64,000 nucleotides of DNA from Cristatella mucedo. Lineage: Eukaryota; Bryozoa; Phylactolaemata; Cristatellidae. Positions 43,946 through 54,339 of the stretch are shown here, one piece after another; positions within the stretch are counted from its first letter, which is position 1; every line of letters begins with the position of its first letter. Below the pieces are notes generated by a model. It saw only the letters and a program-made list of their open reading frames with translations, did not search any database and was not told the DNA's origin. The position numbers and the translations under genes were made by a program. The DNA lies in NCBI GenBank assembly GCA_009760855.2, contig WPIO01000007.1, forward strand, positions 290,001-354,000, given 5' to 3'.

Positions 43946-44068
43946 GTAATAATAATAATAATTCACTTGATAAAGCGCCCTCAGAGAACTCAATCTCTCT
44001 CTAGGCGCTTTACATTTGCTGTAAAGTGAAATGCAATTGAAATGCAATTGCATTTCAATTGCATTTCA
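43946..44068 (-). mobile_element. LINE-A tail with a 42-bp perfect palindrome at its truncated end
   Basis: Tail with AATAATAATAAT, CGCCCTCAGAGAACTCAATC and GGCGCTTTACATTTGCTG. Its 5' end runs into a 42-bp perfect palindrome at 44027-44068 made of the LINE word GAAATGCAATT in direct and inverted order. Confidence 0.85.
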
Positions 44069-44319
44069 AAGTGCTCAGCCTGTCTATAGCTAGACAGCCT
44101 AGATAGGCAGCTTCGTTCCGAAGAGCCATGACTGCGTACGCACTTGAAGTCAAACTCTCAAGCGGCTGCACTAAACGGACGGCAGGATTGTAGCGGTTAA
44201 TCTTTTGCTGCGCTCCGGAAATCAGCGAGCGCTGCTTCTGCTAGAAAGGCCGGCGTCACGCAGGTGCAGGCTCTCACAAGTTTTCCTTACTCTGATGATT
44301 GTAACAGCGCTAATAGTAT

Positions 44320-45180
44320 TAGTGATAATAATAAGTAATTTTATTGAAATCTGTTTAGCCCCAAAGAGAGCTAAATCTCTTAACAAACACTTGACGCATG
44401 CTGAAAAGTAGTTACGTAAATTTATTGGCAATAGCATGCACACTGTCAGCAAGCATAAGAGAACTTGAAACAATTCACATAGATTGAACCAATGCTGTCA
44501 CGAGCAGCTGTAGGTTTTTACTTCTTTTCAAATGTCACCAAGTTGGGGCTGAAGAGAGCCCAGTAGGTAGCGAGTTCCTCGATTTGGTAGCATGCGATGT
44601 GAATGTAAATTACCAAAACAATTAGAGGTGGGTTAAAAGCATTGCTAGGCAACTTCGGAGAGGGGTTGGTTAGATGCCTGGAGTGATTAGGAAGTATTTA
44701 AGGTAGGTACGCCGTAGCAAGAGAATTAAGGAACTTAACAGCGAGTCACAAGAATTTAAAGCTTTTAAAGCTGATGCACAGCTTGATGGGGGAGCCAGAA
44801 TGGGTCAGGGAAAAGTGTTGCGACGTGTTATTTGGGTCGTTCACGACAGACATGCCCACGGACCTGCAGAGTTTTACACTAACTGGGAGCACCTTTTTGT
44901 TCTAACAGGAAGACTGCAAGTAGAGAGCTACATCAGTTCAGTTCAAAAGTCACAAAAACAAGGACCGGCTTGGCTGTAGTAGTAATCTTATCTAAGCAAG
45001 CCCTGAATTTTCGCAGCGTTACCTCGCTTAAATGATTGAAAATTGATTGATTGACAACGGAAAATGAAGGACTTGACGATGGAGCAGATGAAGTCATTCA
45101 GTGATATTGAAGCAGGACACTCAGATTTCGCTCAGTGGCTGCGGCAGCTACGCAGGCTGAGCCCATTTTGATGGTTAAGC
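44320..45180 (-). mobile_element. Highly diverged LINE-A-like copy
   Basis: Begins with the tail layout (GATAATAATAAG, CCCAAAGAGAGCTAAATCTC) and continues through diverged 3' UTR and reverse-transcriptase C-terminal sequence, with words equivalent to GAGTTCC and GCATACGA. Only scattered identity remains. Boundary at the 5' side is approximate. Confidence 0.6.
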
Positions 45181-45427
45181 GTTGCATTTTCCGGCTAGCG
45201 TTATATTTGCCTCTAATTTCGAAAAATAGACCGACCGGAGGCCGTCTACAGTGGAACTGGACACCCAAAAAAATTTTGCCCGACTGGGGTGCAATTTGCA
45301 ACTTTTGGGTTACCAGTTCAGCGGGCACCAATCGAACTATTGAAATTACTCGGCTGTCGGCGTTCAACAAAAGGCTCCATCGCATCGGATTTGAATTTCA
45401 ACTTACACGTCCAAGCCGAATCCCAAT

Positions 45428-45725
45428 GTAATGCAACGTAAAGTGTCTCTGTATGTAACTCCAAAAAGCCCCACAGACACACAGTGGGCGTTAGGAAGCC
45501 TCAAAGCGCACTCAAAGCCGAAGCGGCGTCTCACGCAGCAAAGAGAAGTTGCGAATCGTAGCTAAGTCATGAGGGCAGTCGAGGAAGTGAATAGCATGGA
45601 AGTAGCAGCCCAGGGCGACTAGAAAGGACGTACCACAGTCGGCATAGGGAGAGTAGATTTTTTGCGTAGGAACTGTGAAAGTAAGTTCCAAAGTCTTGGA
45701 CCTACAGAGCAATCCACTAAGTAAA
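45428..45725 (-). mobile_element. LINE-B 3' fragment
   Basis: ATGCAACGTAAAGTGTCTCT, then a diverged 3' UTR and coding remnants (GTGAATAGCATGGAAGTAGC). The minus frame still reads ADCGTSFLVALGCYFHAIHF, as in other copies. Confidence 0.78.
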
Positions 45726-45951
45726 TGAATGTGTATGCTTATAACTTCAAATTGCGTTCCACACCGCAATCACTTACGATCAAGTTTGATCTATCATAAT
45801 TTTTCATAATACAATTTCGAGCATTTTAAGTGAGAATATCAGTAAGGCATGCTGTAATTGAGTTCGATATGTTGGAAAGTAGGGAAAAAAGCACAGGTAC
45901 AGGTCTGTGTTATCTGCATACGAATGAAAGCCTATAAGGTGATTGCATTGG

Positions 45952-45954
<3 letters not shown>

Positions 45955-46034
<80 letters not shown>

Positions 46035-46040
46035 TAGAGA
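45955..46040. repeat. (GA)n microsatellite
   Basis: About 38 GA units, the longest of three such tracts in the window, followed by GCGATAGAGAGA. Confidence 0.97.
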
Positions 46041-46109
46041 GAATAAATTGTGAAAGGCAGCCGAACTAGAACAGATCATAACAAAATTAAAATTAAATTA
46101 AATAACTAT

Positions 46110-46275
46110 CTGATTTAACAGCCTCTTTTGTATAGCGACAGAAGAGTCTTTACGGCTATCACCACCGCTTGCAGTGGCGATACAGGATCGCCCACCGCAG
46201 GATTTGGAAACACGACATCGGGACCGAGGTCGTGAAAAGCAACCGCTTTATCTAGTGCGCCATCATGGCTCACCG
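46110..46275 (-). mobile_element. SINE-B copy
   Basis: CCTCTTTTGTATAGCGACAG, GGCTATCACCACCGCTTGC and ACGACATCGGGACCGAGGTC match the copies at 4194 and 43466; the B box is mutated. Confidence 0.78.
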
Positions 46276-46289
46276 TTGACATTTACGCT

Positions 46290-46500
46290 CTGAAAGCTCC
46301 TGGGAAAGTAGGACCTGAACCATTGCAGTCCAGTGTCAGTGATGGTCAGGCGAGATACCCCAGGCCATCAAAAAGAACTTCGTGATCAATAGAATCAAAA
46401 TTCTGCTCACTGATTCAGCAGAATTAGCCGAGGGACTTCAGGTCGTTATATACGCACAGTAGTTCAGACCCTGTGCACTGATTAGTTCTAGGTCCGAAAG
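46290..46500 (-). mobile_element. LINE-A internal fragment (reverse-transcriptase region)
   Basis: Matches the palm-region DNA of the copy at 9881-11823: GGACCTGAACCATTGCAG, GTGATGGTCAGGCGAGAT, AACTTCGTGATCAATAG. No tail, so it is a remnant cut off by the LINE-B copy at 46505. Confidence 0.75.
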
Positions 46501-46504
46501 TATT

Positions 46505-46744
46505 ATTATGGCACATCCTTTCCAGCCGTCCTAAACTGCTACTTTCATGTTCCTCACTACCTCAACTGCTCTCCTGACTCAGTTATGCTTCTCACTTTTT
46601 CTCCGTTGTGTGAAATGAAGTCTGTTGGCTACCGAATGCGTACCGAAAGCGGCTTAGGCTGTGAGTGCGCTATACAAAACTCTAATGCGTAACACCCACG
46701 TAGTCTTTGTGGCTTTTGTAACAGACAGAGATATATTTCATTAC
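46505..46744 (+). mobile_element. LINE-B 3' fragment truncating a coding-like frame
   Basis: Words CATCCTTTCCAGCCGTCC, GTTGGCTACCGAATGCGTAC and AACACCCACGTAGTCTTTG lead to the tail GAGATATATTTCATTACC. Its last bases create the stop codon of the minus-strand open frame beginning at 47004. Confidence 0.85.
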
Positions 46745-47004
46745 CACCCATCCCAGGTTAGTCTCAGGAGCATCGCGTGGCTAGGGTCCAGCCTAGTCAC
46801 GCGGCTGGAGTCAGGTATAACGGCGTAGGGCAGGTCGAGCGGTAAATAGGTGACCACCATAGTCTCGGTTACAAAAGCTTGGTGGAGCTGCATTTGTGGC
46901 CAATTTTGTGGCCAGCGTATGTCGGTAAATTGTCCCACCGTAATTTGCCCTTCGATCGTTGTCATGACATTTCGATGAAACTCGTCAAGTTCAGCAGCAA
47001 CGCG
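46744..47004 (-). pseudogene. Coding-like open frame cut off by a LINE-B tail
   Basis: From the in-frame TAA at 47007-47005 the minus strand is open for about 87 codons: RVAAELDEFHRNVMTTIEGQ, then ITVGQFTDIRWPQNWPQMQL and ending MLLRLTWDGW. An ATG is at 46965. The stop (46743-46741) is supplied by the LINE-B tail. Codons look balanced and the peptide is unlike the repeat families. I do not recognise it. It could be a disrupted exon or part of an unknown element. The GC-rich 47.0-47.7 kb patch lies upstream. Confidence 0.35.
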
Positions 47005-47770
47005 TTAGCGAAAGCCACGTAGGCCGTCGGGAAGGTTTAAACCGCTACCTTGAAGCATTAGAGCGCCGTAGAATTGCATTTTTGGCTTCGCCCGCTGGTT
47101 GCTGCAGGACTCTTTGTGACCGTGGCCTTCGGAGCCATCGGCAGCCGCTGGAAGCGATGCAAATTAAGCGAGTTAATTAAGCGAGTAGGGACAATTAAGG
47201 CTTGCTGTACTTGCCACGCGAATGACCCGACCCGTTTTATAAGATTTACCGCCGCCAAAGGCAAAACCCCCACCCAGCTCGAGTTTTGAGTTGAACTCGG
47301 ACCAATTTTAAGCGACCCGAGGTTAGTTTTTGGCACCCACCGAGCCGTGCGAAGCTAACTGCGCTCGCGAAATGTCAATATAGTCGATCGTTCGCGGCGC
47401 GGCCAGACAGCGAAATTACCCGTCTCCCTCGCAACGGATCGACGTCGATGTAAATAAACAAGTGCCGCCAATGCGGCCCTTGCGTACGCCGCCGGCCCAG
47501 AATAGCGATACCTAATGATGTGCGTTCGTAGGCAACGCGGGCGTGGCGGCCGGCCACTGGCGTAGGAAAGAGGGCGGTGGAGCGAGCGTGCCCGCTCCTA
47601 GGGAACGCACGCGTTAATTAAGAGGGATGCCCTAGAGCTCGGCGACCCGACACACCCGATCGTCTTCGTACGATCGGTTGCTTCCGCCAAGGTCGAGATC
47701 CGGCACCTTCTTTTACTTTCTCTGACTACGCATATGAGCGAGCTGTTGGCTCGGCTGCCTTCCTGCAACT
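47005..47770. other. GC-rich patch without recognised gene
   Basis: CpG-rich relative to flanks. The minus strand has a 92-codon frame (47336-47058) with no recognised domain. Possible promoter or first-exon region of an unidentified or dead gene. Confidence 0.35.
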
Positions 47771-47774
47771 AATA

Positions 47775-49100
47775 AAAATAGGAAATTTGTATAGCGTCAT
47801 TGAAGAACTTGGTCTCTTTCAAGGGACTTTACATATGCTGCAAAGGAAGCTTGCCGATATGGTTAATGATAACATGCCCACACAGGGCAAAGCATATGGG
47901 CTCAGCAAATGCTGTGACGGACAGATGCGTTTCAGCATCTTTTTAGTTGCTGTCAAGTTAGGAGATATCGTGACGTCAGCCGGGAGTGAGTTTCGGGAAT
48001 AGTTTCGGAATCGTACAAACTAAGTGTATGATCTCCAAACGATTTGAGGTTGGTTCAAGGAACAGCTGAGTGGCTTAGAATAAAATAATTCATTTGTATT
48101 GCCTCTAAGAGAACTTAATCTCTATTCGGGTGCACTACATATGCCATGGGGCTCGAGCACATGACTGTATGCCCACACGACCTCGGCCAGAACTTGGTCG
48201 GGGCGAGCACCTTAACCACTGGGCCAAGCCAGCTGGGCTTGAGTCAGACGAGTCGCTGGTCAGACGATTCCTATCCAGACGGGGGACTATTTCTGGTAGG
48301 TGCAAGGTGCTGGAGCAAGAAAAAGAAGGGGTCAAAAAGTGGGCGCCAAAACCTCGGAGGCCGATGCACTGCTTGACGGGAAGCCAGTAGAGGTCGGGCA
48401 AAATTAGTGTAATGCGGCCACCCACACAAATGACAAGCCTAGGTGCTGAATGTTAAACCAACTGTAAGTGCCTTTGTTGCCTAAGCCGGAAGACTTGCAA
48501 CTAGTGAGTTACAAAAGTCGAGACTGGATGTCGCAAATTCACGGTGTAATGTAGTTATGGTATCTCAGTTGAAACAGGCCCAAGTTTTCGCAATGCGTCC
48601 TTGAAAGTAAGCAGACTCGACTATGGAGCTGATCTGCTGTGGTCGTCTAGAGAAAGTTCACTCTGAAACCTAACACTCAGATTTCGTCCAGGTTCTAAAG
48701 GAGATATGCCTGCCAGGGTTAGGTTTTCCAGTTTCTGAGTAACACTAGGTTTTCCCAGTAATAGTAAATAGATTTTATCGTCATTCAATTGGAGAAAGTT
48801 TGCTGTAATGCAAGAGCAATGGTCGGCAATACATGCTGCAAGGAAGTTGGGTGAGTTGGACGTGCTGGAAGGCTGGAAGAGATCAATGCACACGCATATC
48901 CGTTCAGAAAGAGGGAGAGTCTAAGTAGTGGAGAGAAGTAGATCAAACACAGTTCCCTGGGGTACCCTGCGGCTCCTTGGATGACTGTCGCCCGTATACA
49001 TCAATGCTCTGGAGTCTCCGACTGATATACCATTGCAGTACAGTGCCAGCGATGGCCAGGCCGGATGAGATGCACCCAAGAAGGGCAAATTGTGGCCGTC
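47775..49100 (-). mobile_element. LINE-A subfamily copy interrupted by SINE-A
   Basis: Tail at 47775, 3' UTR and C-terminal region to about 48078; after the SINE insertion (48080-48236) the reverse-transcriptase region continues to about 49100 (WLPVKQCIGL, then FLAACIADHCSCITANFLQL in the minus frame). Frame broken many times. Old copy. Confidence 0.82.
48080..48236 (-). mobile_element. SINE-A copy nested in LINE-A
   Basis: Reverse orientation: tail first (ATTCATTTGTATTGCC, GAGAACTTAATCTCTATTCG), then B box GGGCTCGAGCAC and A box ACCTTAACCACTGGGCC. The LINE-A around it is split cleanly. A GGCTT(A/G)AG-like word flanks both sides and may be the target duplication. Confidence 0.82.
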
Positions 49101-49814
49101 TACTTATATTTTTTATTCGAATCCTAATTTTGTAAGTGCAGCTGCAGCCAAATTTAGAAATGCAAACGGCTTTGCAACGAGAAGCTTTTAGGCAGGTCGG
49201 TGGGGTGGCAAAACTTGACAGCTAAGATTATGCAAGACGCAAGCGGTATTCAACCCCCGAAAACGCGTCGTCACTCCGCTCACGAAGCCTTTGGCACTGG
49301 CTAAGGGCTGTAGGTAGGATACAACTACTACCAGTAACCACGAGTCTTCGCCGGAAGCTTAGCATCGGTGCATCAGGTCAAGAAGATTCTTCTGGATCGG
49401 TATCGTTACCCCGCTCCACGATGCACCTTCGTGTGGGTCACCGCAGCACGAAGCATACATTCAGAGATAGTAATGCAGTTCGCTGTCGCCACAATGTACT
49501 CACCTAATTCCATGCCGCTGCGCTCGCCCGATTTCATACACGTGAGCCGAAAAGACGTCGGTCACTACCGCAATTCACCTTATTCCTCCGCAAATCCTTC
49601 GGAAATCGGCTGGGCAAAGCTCCATAGTGGACAGCAGCCCGGGGCAATACAACAATGGCCACCGGCCAGGTTGCAGTGGATTGAATGAGAACACGAGTAC
49701 AATGGCACCAAATTTGGTGGACAAAGTTGAACGATAGCTTAGCGGAATAGGCAATCCAGGTTGAAGCATCGTGCAGCCAATTTCTAGCGGAGTCACGGTG
49801 GTTTGGGAGACCTG
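49101..49814. other. Unassigned stretch
   Basis: A plus frame of 106 codons at 49368-49688 has no recognisable motif. Otherwise nothing identified. Confidence 0.4.
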
Positions 49815-50550
49815 AAGATGGTAGCCAACGGACTTAATCTCGCACGGCAGACAGAAACTGAGAAGCGTGGCTGAGTCAGGAGGGCATTCGTGGACGTGAG
49901 TAGTATAGCAGTAGCGGCTCAGGACGGCTCGAAAGGATGTACAGCAGTTAGCTGGAGATTAGACACCGTTGCGTAAGAATTTTGGAAGTGATGTCCACAG
50001 CCTAGGACATGTAGACCAAAAGCGCCTATTGCCAAAAGTCTTTAAGCGAAGGAATGGAACAGCTAATTTCTGTCCAACAGCTAAGTCCATAGAGACCTGA
50101 GGGCACGATGAGACCGACATCGGTGCAACAGTTCGGCAAGTTATGAAGGTGCCGAGCCATGGCGGGCCTTGTGTGTCAGCGCCGAGCTAGTTTGGTCTAG
50201 CGGTTAAGGTGCTCGCCCCGACCAAGGTCTGACTGAGGTCGTGGGCTCGAGCCCCGAGGCATACGTGAAGCGCCTGAATAGAGATTAAGTTCTCTTGGGG
50301 CGCGATATAAATGAATTATTATATTACGGCATCCGTTGATCGACCAGGAATCGTCACTGCTCCTTCAGCAGAGGAGACATACGGCTGAACCTCTTGGATT
50401 TGTTGACCAAGCTTGCAGCCGTATTTGTCACCAGTTGCAGAGGGCTTAGTGCTTTTCTTTGATCGTTCAGCCGAGACTGAGTTATAGTAATCCAGCCTAG
50501 ACAGAGCCAGAGAGCTAATAAGGCTATTAATCCGCGACCGTAGTAGACAG
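49815..50550 (-). mobile_element. LINE-B copy interrupted by a SINE-A
   Basis: LINE-B sequence runs from GGTAGCCAACGGACTTAATC through the coding remnants to GCGGGCCTTGTGTGTCAGC (50180). A plus-strand SINE-A follows (50181-50327), then LINE-B resumes with CATCCGTTGATCGACCAGG to about 50550. The junction is precise compared with the copy at 7688-8945. Confidence 0.85.
50181..50327 (+). mobile_element. SINE-A copy nested in LINE-B
   Basis: Same architecture: GGTCTAGCGGTTAAGGTGCT, GGGCTCGAGCCCC, TAGAGATTAAGTTCTCTTGG, and an AT-rich end. Nearly identical to the copy at 31156, so relatively young. Confidence 0.88.
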
Positions 50551-51316
50551 TGCCAAATGTTGAGTGGAGATCGAACGCGACAGCGACAGCTGTGGAACCG
50601 GTATTCTTAAAGACTTAAAGCTTTTGCCTATTACGAAGTCATTAAAAAGGGCAGTTAAATTCTGTGCACACGACGACGGTCGCACGCGTGTGGCCTCTTC
50701 TGAACTAAAATTCCTTTGCCAAAAGTGCAGCCCATGTTATAGTGCCAGTCCTTGCTAGCATATTACTAATACTGGAGGAATTAGCGCCTCAAGGTAAGTG
50801 TAAGGTTTCGTAGAAGCTGGGCGGCAGCAGTTATGCCAATAGTAGCATAACATGACAGAAATCAAGAATGCTCGTAATATGACAGAAATAAAGAATGCCC
50901 GCACCTTATTAAGTCCGTGCCATTAGCGTAGAGCTGCACATGACACGGCCTCAGAAGGGTAGTATCTGCACGGCACCAGTGGTAAGATGCCTCGATGCCG
51001 CTCAATCGAACAACGTCGCATACGTTTATATGACCTTACGTACGACTCGATCTCGCTGATGATCGATGATCTCGCAGAGATTGAATTGGATGCTTACTGG
51101 CCGATCGCGACTTGAAATATGCTGCCTGTCTACTTCGGTGGAAGTAGGTATTTTATTGTTTAGCAAGCTCAACCTATCCAAGAGCCTGCACATTTGATAG
51201 TGCATTGAACCGATTCACACGATTGCCGAAAAAGATTGTTACGTACCTGCGGGAGAATATAAGCTGTTCTCAGACTTACATGGTGCAATCGCTGCCAAAT
51301 AAAAACCTTTTGTGCA
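50551..51316. other. Unassigned stretch
   Basis: Contains a short direct duplication (AATATGACAGAAAT..AAGAATG, twice near 50850-50905). No coding signal recognised. Confidence 0.4.
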
Positions 51317-51487
51317 GTGCTGGTTTGGGCCAGTGGTTAAGAGGCTCGCCTCGGTCACGGTTAGGGTTAATGCCAGTAATGGCCGAGGTCGTGGGGTCGA
51401 GCCCCGTAGCATTTGTGGAGCATCTAAATAGAGATTCAGTTCTCCTAGGGCGCTATACAAAGGAATTATATTAAATAAATTATTTAT
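51317..51487 (+). mobile_element. SINE-A copy
   Basis: GGGCCAGTGGTTAAGAGGCT as A box, GGGGTCGAGCCCCG as B box, and a tail with AGATTCAGTTCTCCTAGGGC and GCTATACAAAGG before an AT-rich end. Confidence 0.83.
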
Positions 51488-51657
51488 TAAACGATAGCGT
51501 AGTCTGATTAACCGTCACTTTGGATTGCGTGTTATTCAGTCTAAACCACAGATTCTGCCGTATCCGCTTCACAGTGATAATTATTCAGAAACCGATAATA
51601 TTCTCTTAAATTTTCACAATCTGACTGATTTAGGGTGCCGAAGTTTCAATGGAGAAG

Positions 51658-51665
51658 GGGAGAGA

Positions 51666-51724
<59 letters not shown>
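51658..51724. repeat. (GA)n microsatellite
   Basis: GA run with one T interruption, continuing into purine-rich DNA to about 51810. Confidence 0.97.
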
Positions 51725-51725
<1 letters not shown>

Positions 51726-52264
51726 CAAGATGAATGGGATTGCAAAAAGGGAAGAGGCGAGATTAGGGACAAAGACGAAGAAATTGAGGAAAAAGAAAGA
51801 AAAGTGGAGCCATATTTTAGAACTCAATGTATGCTTTAACTCCTCAAAATGTTACGGATTGGTGTAACCGGGAAATAGACACATCTTAGCTGACAGCTAG
51901 TTAATGTACTCACCCTTTCCGAGTGTAAGTATTTTCGCCGTCGGAAAGTCTTTATTTCGAAAGGTTTCTCGAAATTGTGCATCGATTACTCCAGATGCAA
52001 CAGACGTCGAAATTTTTCAGAAAGAGTGAGAACTGCATATTTAAACCTCGAGGTTTAATCAAATTAAATATTTCCCCAGTGAGTACCCACTGCTCCGCAA
52101 GGCTACGCTGGTTGAGTGTGCATTGCATAGACAGTCCACAAGGAGGAGCAGATTATTCGTCTTGCTTCGTCGTACAGAGAGTCAAGTTTCGATGCACGGC
52201 TGCAGATCGAAAGACACGCAGTAGCTCTCTTCGCTCAAAATAATGAGAGAAGTCTTCCTTTTGT

Positions 52265-52455
52265 GGTCTTAGAGTTAGGGTTCTAGCGTCTCCCTGGTTG
52301 TGTGAGATGAAATCCGTTCGCTACTGTATACACATCGAAAGCCGCTTGAGATTTGAGTTCGCCATAGAAAACTCTCTTGCGTACACATAACACACAATTA
52401 GTTCTTGCGGCGTTTTAGAGTTGTAGATGGAGATACATAATAAAATGCTTTACAT
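52265..52455 (+). mobile_element. LINE-B terminal fragment, diverged
   Basis: GTGTGAGATGAAATCCGTTC, AAAGCCGCTTGAGATTTGAG, TTGCGTACACATAACAC and GTAGATGGAGATACATAAT follow LINE-B order with many changes. Confidence 0.68.
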
Positions 52456-53494
52456 TACGAGCCGTATATGTCATAGTGTATGGCTTAGTCCTTATGAACT
52501 GGCCATCTTTAGTGATGGACAGTCAGTTTATTTTTCGCTTCGAGTTGGACGGGAATTGTAGGCTAAGGATGGTGCTCTACAGATGTAGCCCTCTGTGGCT
52601 GTCGAATTAACAACTCTTTGCAAGGACAGGGACTGGCTTCATTGCGGTCTCGTCACTCACGATTTCTGCTGTACTCTGCAATCGTCAGTTCACCTGCCTA
52701 TATTGATGCAACATCTAAGGCCAGCTAGCAATGCTTCGAGGCATAGGGTATGCCAGCATCTGTCTCGCACCTGCAAGAGCAGCATCTGCTGATGTGCGCT
52801 GACTGCGTTTGTGGCGATGGACTTTAGCGATGGAGCCGCCGCAGTTCCTCCAGAACAATGCGCGCAGGTACGCAGATATGTGCGCATGGATTGTTGCACA
52901 CGCGAGGAGTGGCCACTGCTCAACTATAATACTTGGCACTAAACAGTGCCCGCTGTACGTTGCTTGACCTCTTCGCTGCCTGTGATCGAACAGTGGCTCG
53001 ACTAGCACCTCGAAGCACGGCCATTGTGTCGTAGGAGGCGCATGATGCTCATCTGCTGAAAAATGTTGAGAATGATATAACCGACTGTCGCCCTTACTCT
53101 AGAAACAAGTCTGCGTGCTAACGTCAGGCTGCACACGTGACCGACATCGCGAGTGGGTCACATCTGTGTTGTTTGAAAGCTAATAGACGACCACGACCTA
53201 GTAACGAAAGTAGGGATGCTTTAGCGACCAAAGATTATAGCACGCGTCGTGGCCCCTAAACATCATATAAGTCAGGAACCCCTAAGCATGGCAGCAATAA
53301 TCGAAGTCCAATTATACAGGTCTGTGTTTCATTACGTATACGCAAGCATATGCTTTACGAAGATGCAATTGTACGCAGGTCGATCTGTGGATAGGCGACC
53401 TGAAAATCCACACCGCCACGAGTACTCAGTGTCTGTTTCCTGTAGCGAACTCGCCAGCTAATTTTCTATAAATGAGCAATAGTTAACTAACAAG
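52456..53494. other. Unassigned stretch
   Basis: Opposed 65-97-codon frames overlap at 52595-53008 but show no family motif. No repeat copy seen. Confidence 0.4.
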
Positions 53495-53565
53495 AATTTG
53501 CATAGTACCCTCAGACAACGAAATCTTTTTCTATGCAATTTGCATATGCTGCAGAGAATAAAAAA
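53495..53565 (-). mobile_element. LINE-A tail fragment
   Basis: Degraded tail: AATTTGCATAGTACCCTCAG and AATCTTTTTCTATGCAATTT keep the LINE-A 3' layout. A SINE-B copy follows immediately. Confidence 0.65.
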
Positions 53566-53571
53566 TGTTAG

Positions 53572-53735
53572 CTAATTTAAATTGCAGCCTCATTTAAATT
53601 CAGCAGGAGAGATTTAACCACTATCGCAAACGCTTGTTGTGAGCAATAAAGGATCGCCAGCCGTAGGACTCGAACCCTCAACCTGGATCGTGAAGAGCGA
53701 ACGTCTTAAGCCTAATCTAAGACCCATTGTGTAAC
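53572..53735 (-). mobile_element. SINE-B copy
   Basis: GCAGCCTCATTTAAATTCAG, AATAAAGGATCGCC and a clean B box, GGACTCGAACCC in this orientation. Diverged in the centre. Confidence 0.72.
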
Positions 53736-53944
53736 TAGGAAAATGTCAGACGGTAGCATTGAAATAAAAGTGAAGGCCAGTGTAAAAGTGCCTGAAAGAC
53801 ATAAGGATAGAAACGTAGTATCGTTGCTTTATGTTTTCGGAAGCTTTGCCAGAGCGCCAGGCGCGGCATCCCTTTTACTAGTTGATTACCTTACAGTATT
53901 ACTGCACTAGACATTACTGCAGCGAATTAGCTCATTTCTGACTA

Positions 53945-54150
53945 GTCAGGCAGTTTGTCGTTGGGTCTTGAACTGGTTATAAGGTTTTCACACTACAAGA
54001 CCTAGGTCTTGGGTCCGAGTCATGCAGCAGGCAATTCTTTATGCAGCCACTTTGCTGCGACTTTGCAGATACTTTGCAGCCAGGATAGCCGCCACGGCTC
54101 TTCTGTCTGCTATACTAAACGAGGCTGATCAATCAGCTAGCCTTTAATAT
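53945..54150 (+). mobile_element. SINE-B copy, plus orientation
   Basis: Head GGTTATAAGG and B-box-like GGTCTTGGGTCCGAGTCATG, a repeated CTTTGCAG word, and the end CCACGGCTCTTCTGTCTGC. Orientation opposite to the copy 210 bp away at 53572. Confidence 0.68.
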
Positions 54151-54339
54151 GATAATTTATGGTTCACCAACTCTGATAGAAAAGTCAGCGAAAATCTTAG
54201 CACAAAATTATGGACGCAACTATAAGTACAAAATGCTTGCTTTACTGCCGCTGTCGCTGCTATAAATAATCTCGAAGATACTATCGCTAGGAGGTTTCAG
54301 ATGAGAGGAGCTCCGATGGGCCAAACTAATTCGAGTCGC

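Noticed and set aside
50181-50250. tRNA gene candidate
   Set aside because: A and B boxes are present but the acceptor stem does not close and the sequence recurs as a SINE head; no functional tRNA is claimed.
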